A DNA stretch of 64,000 nt, taken from assembly GCA_947646735.1 (NCBI GenBank), contig CANTFK010000072.1, forward strand, positions 496,001 through 560,000. Reading direction: 5' to 3'. Source of the DNA: Peronospora farinosa. Lineage: Eukaryota; Oomycota; Peronosporomycetes; Peronosporales; Peronosporaceae. This document shows, one piece after another, positions 54,385 to 64,000 of this stretch. The position numbers and the translations under genes were made by a program. Each line of letters opens with the position of its first letter. The first letter of the stretch is position 1. Under the pieces are notes generated by a model, which was not told the DNA's origin, did no database searches, and saw only the letters and a list, made by a program, of their open reading frames with translations.

Positions 54385-56535
54385 TCAGGTTGGGAATGTT
54401 TTTCTGCTTGCAATACAAACCAGTATACCTACTGGTATTTCGGAAGACTGAGGGAAATGGAGGAAAAATGGATCCAACAAGATATCCAGATCGCAGTGCC
54501 CCATATATATCCCCCGAAGAACGAATCGAAGCACTGTTTTCCAGCGGGGACCCGATCGTGATCGACGTTGTTTACGCTCCCGGTAAAATTTCGCCAAGTC
54601 TGAATCGCTTTCACGCTGCTCTTTCGATAGGTACAACGGATGAGTTGATTCCCAAAGCGCTTGCCGGTGTCGATCTTCAAAATCAAGATAATGGACTTTT
54701 AGCTCGTCGAACCACCCAGTCATCGGAAATGAAACTGGGGTGACCAAAGTATCAAGAGATTTCCATGGTTCCTGGTCATAAAGTGCTGCAATTTGCGCCG
54801 AAGTGACCAGTCAGGGCGTCCATAGTGAATCAGATGGAGATATCTTGGATATAGTCAGTGCGGGAAAAGGGTATCGTTTGGGCTTGGAAAGATGATTGTA
54901 CAAAAAGTCTACTTCCAACTCGGCCACGCAGGTGGAGCTAATTCTTCAGGCTGACCATGGCGCAACCTGAGCTGACGATCGAGGAATTCGTTTGCGATAT
55001 CCAGGGATCCATTGATTTCGCGACTTCTGAGTAGCCGGCAGATCGGCGTACTCGTGTGGTAAAAGCAATATGTTGATCTTCTCACGGGATTCGCTGGTGA
55101 AGCTGACAGCACCCTCAGAATCACTAGAAGGTTCTCCAAAAAGATCCACTTTCGAAATTTTAGTCGGAGCGGATGGAGCAGGCGGTGCTGGGAGTGACTC
55201 AGACGTGGAACTGGAGGTGTCGACATTGATAGGGGAGCCAGGCGATCCAACGTGCGGGAAACCCCCAGTTGTCGAGCCACGACGTCTAGAAGAAGAATGC
55301 GATCCAGATAGGGCTGCAAGCAGGGAATCTCCAGAATCAAAAAATTCTTCATCATCACTTGACTCGGAGGAAGGAGGCGTAGGAATCGATTTCTTGTTTT
55401 TCCCTTTCGGAGGTGTGGGAATTTTCTTTTTCCCTTTCGACTTCGAAGGGGCAGCAGGTTTTTTCCGTGGTTTTACTTGAACTTTAAAAGCATCCGGATC
55501 GCGTTTTTTAGATCCGACAGATCGGGCTGGTACCGTGGCACTAGCTGATTTAGCGGATCGTGCTGGGAAATTTCTCGGGATCGATGGAATTTTGCCTTGG
55601 ATGGAGGCAGGCGGGCCCGAAGAAGAAGAGCCTACGGCTCGAGGACGTTTTGGTGGAAGTTCGACCGCTGATGGGGACGAAGACCGTTTGCTTTTCCGGG
55701 ACGCCGAGCTATCTGGCGTAGGAGGATTAGCTTGGATGATTGGGAGTGATCCAGAAGCTAGTTTGGCTAAATGGGATCGAAGTGCATCCTGATCGTGGAC
55801 GGCCTGATCGCGTTCCATTTCCCGATCCAAGATTTTTCGCCGTAGCTGATCCAAAGAGACATCTTTACGAAGATTCTCATTCAAAATATCATCATGGGTG
55901 GCTTGTAATGTATCCAGACGATCCTGAAGAGAAGCTAGCTGGATCTGGAACTGATCCTTCAAGGCTTGCTTAGTCACGGCCATTTCTCGTCGGTGTCTCT
56001 CCTGAGCATGCTGTTTCGGCGTGTTTGCTTTGAGTAAAGCGGTTTTTTCAAACTCGCAATCTCTTGAGATTGATTCTCTCGCAGGCCCAGTTCATCTTCA
56101 AATTCTTGTAGCTTTCTGGATCGCAGTGTCGTAACGTTCCTGAAGCCGCTTGTAGCGATCCTAGACGAATTTGGACAGAGGAGGTGCTAATTCCCGGAAG
56201 GATTGCAATTCACGTTCCAATCGAGTAGAGCGCACTTTTTGCTCTCGTAGAGAATCTTCCAAGGAACGATAACTGTCCACGACGGCAGTTTGGGCGTCCA
56301 AAAGATTGTATAATGCCGCGATTGACGACTCCAAGGTATGACGATCCACCACGGGCGGGATTTCTACGCGAGTAGAAGGAAGCAAAATCCGCGATCCGGA
56401 AGAATGTTTCATAGGCGGATCGGAAGTCAGGTGAGACTTTTCAGGTCTCGAGACAGCTGAAGAGCTCGCAGATACGACGGAATCGGAACCATCCCGGCTA
56501 CCAGGGGAGGCGGCCGCAGAAGAAGAAGAAGACAT
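54385..56535 (-). pseudogene. antisense accessory gene of element B (coiled-coil, basic, Ser-rich protein)
   Basis: On the strand opposite to gag-pol, from an ATG at 56535, are: a Ser-rich start (MSSSSSAAASPGS), a helix (LESSIAALYNLLDAQTA, SLEDSLREQKVRSTRLEREL), a frame change near 56160, a longer coiled coil (FQIQLASLQDRLDTLQATHD, LDQLRRKILDREMERDQ; in the 345-codon frame 55983-54946), a Lys/Pro-rich NLS-like part (KPRKKPAAPSKSKGKKK), an acidic SSDDEEFF block, and a C-terminal part continuing, with a shift near 55030 and a stop, into the frame 54747-54385 (GWFDELKVHYLDFEDRHRQAL). It lies between chromodomain and 3' LTR. Function unknown. Confidence 0.7.
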
Positions 56536-56616
56536 GAGGACGACAGGGGCAATTAATGTGGATGCGATGCACAGTCTGGCCAACACTGTATGCCGGCTAA
56601 CGGTGCAGGGGGCGAT

Positions 56617-58213
56617 TGTGGAAGAGCGGATAAACAAATTTCGTGGAGTGAAGATCGCGATCCAAGTTATGTAGACCACACACCCAGGATCGATCGCGAT
56701 CCAAGGTAAAGCGCGATCCGACTCAGAACCGCGATCCGACTCAGAACCGCGATCCGACTCAGAACCGCGATTCAACTCAGAACCGCGATCCAAGGTAGAC
56801 CGAGATCCAAAGTAGGCCGCGATCCAAGGCTGAGCGCGATCCAACTCAGAATCGCGATCCAAGGCTGAAGGCGATCCAAGGTAAAACGCGATCTGACTCA
56901 GAACCGCGATCCGACTCAGAACCGCGATTCAACTCAGAACCGCGATCCAAGGTAGACCGAGATCCAAGGTAGGCCGCGATCCAAGGCTGAGCGCGATCCG
57001 ACTCAGAACCGCGATCCGAATCAGGACCGCGATCCAAGGCTGAACGCGACCCAAGGTAGACCGCGATTCAAGGTAGACCGCGATCCGACTCAGAACCGCG
57101 ATCTGACTCAGAACCGCGATCCGACTCAGAACCGCGATCTGACTCAGAACCGCGATCCAAGGTAGACCGCGATCCAAGGTAGACCGCGATCCAAAGTAGG
57201 CCGCGATCCAAGGCTGAGCGCGATCCAACTCAGAATCGCGATCCAAGGCTGAACGCGATCCAAGGTAAAGCGCGATCCGACTCAGAACCGCGATCTGACT
57301 CAGAACCGCGATCCAAGACTGAGCGCAATCCGACTCAGAACCGCGATCCAAGGCTGAACGCGATCCAAGGTAAAGCGCGATCTGACTTAGAATCGCGATC
57401 TAACGTAGATCCGCGATCCGACCTAGATCGCGATCCAACTTACAAGGATTACGCATTATGGATCGACCGCGATCCTGAGCTGATACGCGATCTGATTCGG
57501 ATCGCGATCCAAGGATAAGGCAAGATCGCCGATGGATCGGAATGGCAAAGGCCTTTGGGGTGGACCACATATCGAGATCTGACTTTTTCTGAAAGGGTGA
57601 CACGTGGCGATAGATCCTGGACTACAGATAGGCAGAATCGTAGGTTTCGAGTTTTGATTGGTTAACACTAAACAGAGCTCAATTTTACTTCTAATACACG
57701 TGTCGACTTCTCTTCCGGGCTGGATTCTTTGGCCACCCGACGTCTCGAGGAAGCCTACACACTACGCAATTCATATCCCTGGATTGTTTGACCAGGGATT
57801 GCAAGAACTCTCAACACAACTCAACTGCGATCGGACGCAGATAAAACACGTAGGGCAAGGCGAAGCAAGTGCAGGACGGATCAAGTGGTCAGAAGGTTCT
57901 GCTCAAGTGGTCAGAAGATTCAAGCTTCGTTTTATTGGTAACCGTGATCGATTGGGAAGATCACACCAAGTACTTGGTTTGTTTATCTTGTGAAGATTTC
58001 CGCAAGATAACCAAACCCCCTATCCCTAACCCAATTAGGATCAACATCGACTCAAGTCTACCGAGAAGAGAGCAACCCGCCCTACCGACGGGTACACAAG
58101 GTGAGGAAGGCTTTATACACGGAATCGGGGTACCCCCTCCGTTAGTCGGTCGTCCAGGCTCCAGTGGAGAGCTGGAATCGCATATGCAATTTTGCGAATC
58201 CCACTCCTCCACA
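56617..58213 (+). repeat. 3' LTR of element B with expanded GATCGC array
   Basis: 1,597 bases, TGTGGAAGAG to CTCCTCCACA, preceded by a purine-rich GCAGGGGGCGA tract (probable plus-strand primer). The right 800 bases match the array LTRs almost exactly. The left part is a much longer GATCGC array than in the 5' LTR, so the two LTRs of this element differ by 444 bases in length. Confidence 0.9.
56655..57520. repeat. GATCGCGATC-rich 17-18-bp tandem array
   Basis: About 45 units of the types GCGATCCGACTCAGAACC, GCGATCCAAGGTAGACC and GCGATCCAAGGCTGAGC, in mixed order. Each unit boundary brings the palindromic GATCGCGATC or a near copy. A frame is open through it on the minus strand, which is a by-product of the unit length. 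Confidence 0.9.
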
Positions 58214-61200
58214 TCTTCGTTCATCAAGTCTTATCTTGTCGAGTCTTAACTCGGTTAGTCTTCGTTCATTGAGGCTTAGTTTGTCGAGTATTATCTCGTT
58301 GATGCTTCGTTCATCGAGTATTCGTTCGTCAGGTCTTTGTTCATCTTGTCTTCGTTCGCTAGGTCTTCGTTTGTCGATTCTTACGCAATCAAAAGTTAGA
58401 TCATCGAGTCTTCGTTCGTCAGGTCTTCGTTCATCGAGTCTTAGCTCGTTTGTCTTCGTTCATTGAGTCTTCGTTTGTCGAGTCTGCGATCATCAAGTCT
58501 TCGTTCGTCAGGTCTTCGTTCATCAGGTCTTATCTCGTCGAGTCTTACCTCATTTGTCTTCGTTCATTGAGGCTTAGTTTGTCGAGTCTGCGATTACCAA
58601 GTCTTCGTTCGTCAGGTCTTCGTTCATCAAGTGTTATTTTGTCGAGTCTTACCTCGGATAGTCTTCGTTCTTTGAGGCTTAGTTTGTCGAGTTTATCTCG
58701 TTGATGCTTTGTCCATCGTGTCTTCGTTCGTCAGTTCTTTTTAATTGATTCTTAGGCCATCGAGGATTAAGTCATCGAGTTTTCATTCGTCAGGTCTTTG
58801 TTCATCTTTTCTTTGTTCGCTAGGTCTCCGTTTGTCATTCTTACGCAATCAAAAGTTAGATCATCGAGTCTTCGTTCGTCAGGTCTTCGTTCATCGAGTC
58901 TTAGCTCGTTTAGTCTTTGTTCATTGAGTCTTCATTTGTCGAGTCTGAGATCATCAAGTCTTCGTTCGTCAGGTCTTCGTTCATCAAGTGTTATCTTGTC
59001 GAGTCTTCACTCGGTTAGTCTTCGTTCATTGAGTCTTCGTTTGTCGAGTCTGCGATCATCGAGCCTTCGTTCGTCAGGTCTTCGTTCATCAAGTGTTATC
59101 TTATCGAGTCTTACCTCGTTTAGTCTTTGTTCATTGAATCTTCGTTTGTCGAGTCTGCGATCATCGAGCCTTCGTTCGTCAGGTCTTCGTTCATCAAGTG
59201 TTATCTTGTAGAGTCTTAGCTCGTTTTTTCTTCGTTCATTGAGTCTTCGTTGGTCGAGTCTTCGTTCATTGAGTCTTCTTTTGTCGAGTCTGCGATCATC
59301 AAGTCTTTTCTTGTCGAGTCTTAACTTGTTTAGTCTTCATTCATTGAGTCTTCGTTTGTCGATTCTGCGACCATCAAGTCTTCGTTCATCGAGTCTTCGA
59401 TCGTTTAGTCTCGTTCCTTGAGTCTTCGTTTGTCGAGTCTGCGATCATCGAGTCTTCGTTCGTCAGGTCTTCGTTAATCAAGTCTTATCTTGTAGAGTCT
59501 TAGCTCGCTTTTTCTTCGTTCATTGAGTCTTCGTTGGTCGAGTCTGCGATCATCAAGTCTTTGTTCATCGAGTCTTCGATCGCTTGGTCTTCATTCATTG
59601 AGTCTTCTTTTGTCGAGTCTGCGATCATCAAGTCTTCGTTCGTCAGGTCTTCGTTCATCAGGTCTTATCTCGTCGAGTCTTACCTCATTTGTCTTCGTTC
59701 ATTGAGGCTTAGTTTGTCGAGTATGCGATTACCAAGTCTTCGTTCGTCAGGTCTTCGTTCATCAAGTGTTATCTTGTCGAGTCTTACCTCGGATAGTCTT
59801 CGTTCTTTGAGGCTTAGTTTGTCGAGTATAATCTCGTTGATGCTTTGTCCATCGTGTCTTCGTTCGTCAGTTCTTTAATTGATTCTTAGGCCATCGAGGA
59901 TTAGGTCATCGAGTTTTCATTCGTCAGGTCTTTGTTCATCTTTTCTTTGTTCGCTAGGTCTCCGTTTGTCATTCTTACGCAATCAAAAGTTAGATCATCG
60001 AGTCTTCGTTCGTCAGGTCTTCGTTCATCGAGTCTTAGCTCGTTTAGTCTTTGTTCATTGAGTCTTCATTTGTCGAGTCTGAGATCATCAAGTCTTCGTT
60101 CGTCAGGTCTTCGTTCATCAAGTGTTATCTTGTCGAGTCTTCACTCGGTTAGTCTTCGTTCATTGAGTCTTCGTTTGTCGAGTCTGCGATCATCGAGCCT
60201 TCGTTCGTCAGGTCTTCGTTCATCAAGTGTTATCTTATCGAGTCTTACCTCGTTTAGTCTTTGTTCATTGAATCTTCGTTTGTCGAGTCTGCGATCATCG
60301 AGCCTTCGTTCGTCAGGTCTTCGTTCATCAAGTGTTATCTTGTAGAGTCTTAGCTCGTTTTGTCTTCGTTCATTGAGTCTTCGTTGGTCGAGTCTTCGTT
60401 CATTGAGTCTTCTTTTGTCGGTCTGCGTTCATCAAGTCTTTTCTTGTCGAGTCTTAACTTGTTTAGTCTTCATTCATTGAGTCTTCGTTTGTCGATTCTG
60501 CGACCATCAAGTCTTCGTTCATCGAGTCTTCGATCGTTTAGTCTCCGTTCCTTGAGTCTTCGTTTGTCGAGTCTGCGATCATCGAGTCTTCGTTCGTCAG
60601 GTCTTCGTTAATCAAGTCTTATCTTGTAGAGTCTTAGCTCGCTTTTTCTTCGTTCATTGAGTCTTCGTTGGTCGAGTCTGCGATCATCAAGTCTTTGTTC
60701 ATCGAGTCTTCGATCGCTTGGTCTTCATTCATTGAGTCTTCTTTTGTCGAGTCTGCGATCATCAAGTCTTCGTTCGTCAGGTCTTCGTTCATCAGGTCTT
60801 ATCTCGTCGAGTCTTACCTCATTTGTCTTCGTTCATTGAGGCTTAGTTTGTCGAGTATGCGATTACCAAGTCTTCGTTCGTCAGGTCTTCGTTCATCAAG
60901 TGTTATCTTGTCGAGTCTTACCTCGGATAGTCTTCGTTCTTTGAGGCTTAGTTTGTCGAGTATTATCTCGTTGATGCTTTGTCCATCGTGTCTTCGTTCG
61001 TCAGTTCTTTAATTGATTCTTAGGCCATCGAGGATTAAGTCATCGAGTTTTCATTCGTCAGGTCTTTGTTCATCTTTTCTTTGTTCGCTAGGTCTCCGTT
61101 TGTCATTCTTACGCAATCAAAAGTTAGATCATCGAGTCTTCGTTCGTCAGGTCTTCGTTCATCGAGTCTTAGCTCGTTTAGTCTTTGTTCATTGAGTCTT

Positions 61201-64000
61201 CATTTGTCGAGTCTGAGATCATCAAGTCTTCGTTCGTCAGGTCTTCGTTCATCAAGTGTTATCTTGTCGAGTCTTACCTCGGATAGTCTTCGTTCTTTGA
61301 GGCTTAGTTTGTCGAGTATAATCTCGTTGATGCTTTGTCCATCGTGTCTTCGTTCGTCAGTTCTTTTAATTGATTCTTAGGCCAACGAGGATTAAGTCAT
61401 CGAGTTTTCATTCGTCAGGTCTTTGTTCATCTTGTCTTCGTTCGCTAGGTCTCCGTTTGTCATTCTTACGCAATCAAAAGTTAGATCATCGAGTCTTCGT
61501 TCATCAGGTCTTCGTTCATCGAGTCTTAGCTCGTTTAGTCTTTGTTCATTGAGTCTTCGTTTGTCGAGTCTGCGATCATCAAGTCTTCGTTCGTCAGGTC
61601 TTCGTTCATCAAGTGTTATCTTGTCGAGTCTTACCTCGGATAGTCTTCGTTCTTTGAGGCTTAGTTTGTCGAGTATAATCTCGTTGATGCTTTGTCCATC
61701 GTGTCTTCGTTCGTCAGTTCTTTAATTGATTCTTAGGCCAACGAGGATTAGGTCATCGAGTTTTCATTCGTCAGGTCTTTGTTCATCTTGTCTTCGTTCG
61801 CTAGGTCTCCGTTTGTCATTCTTACGCAACAAAAGTTAGATCATCGAGTCTTCGTTCATCAGGTCTTCGTTCATCGAGTCTTAGCTCGTTTAGTCTTTGT
61901 TCATTGAGTCTTCGTTTGTCGAGTCTGCGATCATCAAGTCTTCGTTCGTCAGGTCTTCGTTCATCAAGTGTTATCTTGTCGAGTCTTACCTCGTTTAGTC
62001 TTCGTTCATTGAGTCTTCGTTTGTCGAGTCTGCGATCATCAAGTCTTCGTTCGTCAGGTCTTCGTTCATCAAGTGTTATCTTGTCGAGTCTTACCTCGGT
62101 TAGTCTTCGTTCATTGAGGCTTGTCGAGATCTCGGGTCGTCATCGGTCTTCGTTCGCAGGTCTGTCACTGTTGTCGAGGCTTGTCGATTCTTACAATCAA
62201 AGTTAGTCATCGAGTCTCGTCGCAGGCTTTTATGAGTCTTCGTTTGTCGAGTCTGCGATCATCAAGTCTTCGTTCGTCAGGTCTTCGTTCATCAGGTCTT
62301 ATCTCGTCGAGTCTTACCTCATTTGTCTTCGTTCATTGAGGCTTAGTTTGTCGAGTCTGCGATTACCAAGTCTTCGTTCGTCAGGTCTTCGTTCATCAAG
62401 TGTTATCTTGTCGAGTCTTACCTCGGATAGTCTTCGTTCTTTGAGGCTTAGTTTGTCGAGTATAATCTCGTTGATGCTTTGTCCATCGTGTCTTCGTTCG
62501 TCAGTTCTTTTTAATTGATTCTTAGGCCATCGAGGATTAAGTCATCGAGTTTTCATTCGTCAGGTCTTTGTTCATCTTTTCTTTGTTCGCTAGGTCTCCG
62601 TTTGTCATTCTTACGCAATCAAAAGTTAGATCATCGAGTCTTCGTTCGTCAGGTCTTCGTTCATCGAGTCTTAGCTCGTTTAGTCTTTGTTCATTGAGTC
62701 TTCGTTTGTCGAGTCTGCGATCATCAAGTCTTCGTTCGTCAGGTCTTCGTTCATCAAGTGTTATCTTGTCGAGTCTTACCTCGGTTAGTCTTCGTTCTTT
62801 GAGGCTTAGTTTGTCGAGTATAATCTCGTTGATGCTTTGTCCATCGTGTCTTCGTTCGTCAGTTCTTTTAATTGATTCTTAGGCCATCGAGGATTAGGTC
62901 ATCGAGTTTTCATTCGTCAGGTCTTTGTTCATCTTGTCTTTGTTCGCTAGGTCTCCGTTTGTCATTCTTACGCAATCAAAAGTTAGATCATCGAGTCTTC
63001 GTTCGTCAGGTCTTCGTTCATCGAGTCTTAGCTCGTTTAGTCTTTGTTCATTGAGTCTTCGTTTGTCGAGTCTGCGATCATCAAGTCTTCGTTCGTCAGG
63101 TCTTCGTTCATCAAGTGTTATCTTGTCGATTCTTACCTCGGATAGTCTTCGTTCTTTGAGGCTTAGTTTGTCGAGTATAATCTCGTTGATGTTTGTCCAT
63201 GTGTCTTCGTTCGTCAGTTCTTTTAATTGATTCTTAGGCCATCGAGGATTAGGTCATCGAGTTTTCATTCGTAGGTCTTTGTTCATTTGTCTTGTTCGCT
63301 AGGTCTCGTTTGTCATTTTAGAAAAAAGTTAGATATCGAGTCTTGTTTCAGGTCTTCGTTCATCGAGTCTTAGCTCGTTTAGTCTTTGTTCATTGAGTCT
63401 TCGTTTGTCGAGTCTGCGATCATCAAGTCTTCGTTCGTCAGGTCTTCGTTCATCAAGTGTTATCTTGTCGAGTCTTACCTCGGTTTGTCTTCGTTCATTG
63501 AGTCTTCGTTTGTCGAGTCTGCGATTACCAAGTCTTCGTTCGTCAGGTCTTCGTTCATCAAGTGTTATCTTGTCGAGTCTTACCTCGGATAGTCTTCGTT
63601 CTTTGAGGCTTAGTTTGTCGAGTATAATCTCGTTGATGCTTTGTCCATCGTGTCTTCGTTCGTCAGTTCTTTTAATTGATTCTTAGGCCAACGAGGATTA
63701 GGTCATCGAGTTTTCATTCGTCAGGTCTTTGTTCATCTTTTCTTCGTTCGCTAGGTCTCCGTTTGTCATTCTTACGCAATCAAAAGTTAGATCATCGAGT
63801 CTTCGTTCGTCAGGTCTTCGTTCATCGAGTCTTAGCTCGTTTGTCTTCGTTCATTGAGTCTTCGTTTGTCGAGTCTGCGATCATCAAGTCTTCGTTCGTC
63901 AGGTCTTCGTTCATCAAGTGTTATCTTGTCGATTCTTAGCTCGGTTAGTCTTCGTTCATTGAGTCTTCGTTTGTCGAGTCTGCGATCATCGAGTCTTCGT
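58214..64000. repeat. 15-bp satellite field with nested higher-order repeats
   Basis: Monomers of 15 bases (GTCTTCGTTCGTCAG, GTCTTCGTTCATCAA, GTCTTCGTTTGTCGA, GTCTGCGATCATCAA and relatives) fill the rest of the window. Blocks recur at exact distances: the segment beginning ATTGATTCTTAGGCCATCGAGG recurs after 1,134 bases (58745, 59879, 61013) and after 357 bases (61013 to 61370; 62515 to 62872). Because 15 is a multiple of three, long Ser/Leu/Arg-rich frames appear but have no sign of being genes. The array runs off the right edge. Confidence 0.93.

Larger units (their letters stand above)
44878..58213 (+). mobile_element. complete but degenerate Ty3/gypsy chromodomain element B (13.3 kb)
   Basis: Order: 5' LTR (44878-46030), primer site, gag, protease, acidic linker, RT, RNase H, second RNase H, integrase, chromodomain, antisense gene, 3' LTR (56617-58213). 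The 15-bp satellite lies on both sides, with TCTTC following the 3' LTR and present just left of the 5' LTR. At least four in-frame stops (48119, 49198, 51894, 53917) and several frameshifts (near 47650, 48250, 50240, 50350, 51285, 52610) show that this copy cannot make its polyprotein. Relatives exist at 4846-6090. Confidence 0.92.

Noticed and set aside
58214..64000. Many 60-137-codon plus-strand frames rich in Ser, Leu and Arg
   Set aside because: They are the 15-base satellite read in three-base steps; all three frames give similar low-complexity sequence and none has a conserved domain.

Overview
The window reads as nuclear DNA of an oomycete, most likely a member of the Peronosporales (Phytophthora or a downy mildew). 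The reasons are compact genes with few, short introns; FYVE plus START-like proteins, which are typical of oomycetes; a core promoter at 24818-24833 that matches the oomycete Inr+FPR consensus; and a surrounding sea of Ty3/gypsy elements. No species can be named from the sequence alone.

Layout. (1) 1-4845: a minus-strand Ty3/gypsy element, called element A here. It runs off the left edge, and its LTR lies at 4511-4845. (2) 4846-6090: a decayed integrase-chromodomain relic of a second family. (3) 6469-8519: a large reverse-oriented LTR full of minisatellite, into which a solo LTR of family A has jumped (7819-8137, with a 5-bp target duplication). (4) 9715-31713: a gene island with ten protein genes: an MFS transporter, a CaMKK-like kinase, NAP1, a class I histone deacetylase, a PB1/UBA-like adaptor, a basic unknown protein, a mucin-like surface protein, a FYVE protein, a mitochondrial-type protein, and an RS-domain protein next to an RRM protein. 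(5) 32171-35553: two more reverse-oriented LTRs of the same superfamily with different minisatellite cassettes, so the island is bracketed by related repeats. (6) 33331-64000: a 15-bp satellite field. Embedded in it are six tandem LTR copies, each separated by 681 bp of satellite (35819-46030), and a 13.3-kb retroelement (element B, 44878-58213).

Element B is the most unusual object. It carries gag with three zinc knuckles, protease, RT, a first RNase H that has lost catalytic residues, a second archaeal/cellular-type RNase H with all four acidic residues, an integrase with an intact DDE triad, and a chromodomain. Between pol and the 3' LTR it has a roughly 2.1-kb antisense gene for a coiled-coil, basic, Ser-rich protein of unknown function. 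The copy is dead: several stops and frameshifts are visible. Both its LTRs and parts of its coding region are packed with the palindrome GATCGCGATC.

The island genes are ordinary housekeeping or signalling genes. NAP1 and the histone deacetylase are divergent across only 171 bp and both act on chromatin. The RS and RRM genes are consecutive on one strand and both concern RNA. No CRISPR array, rRNA or tRNA gene was recognised.
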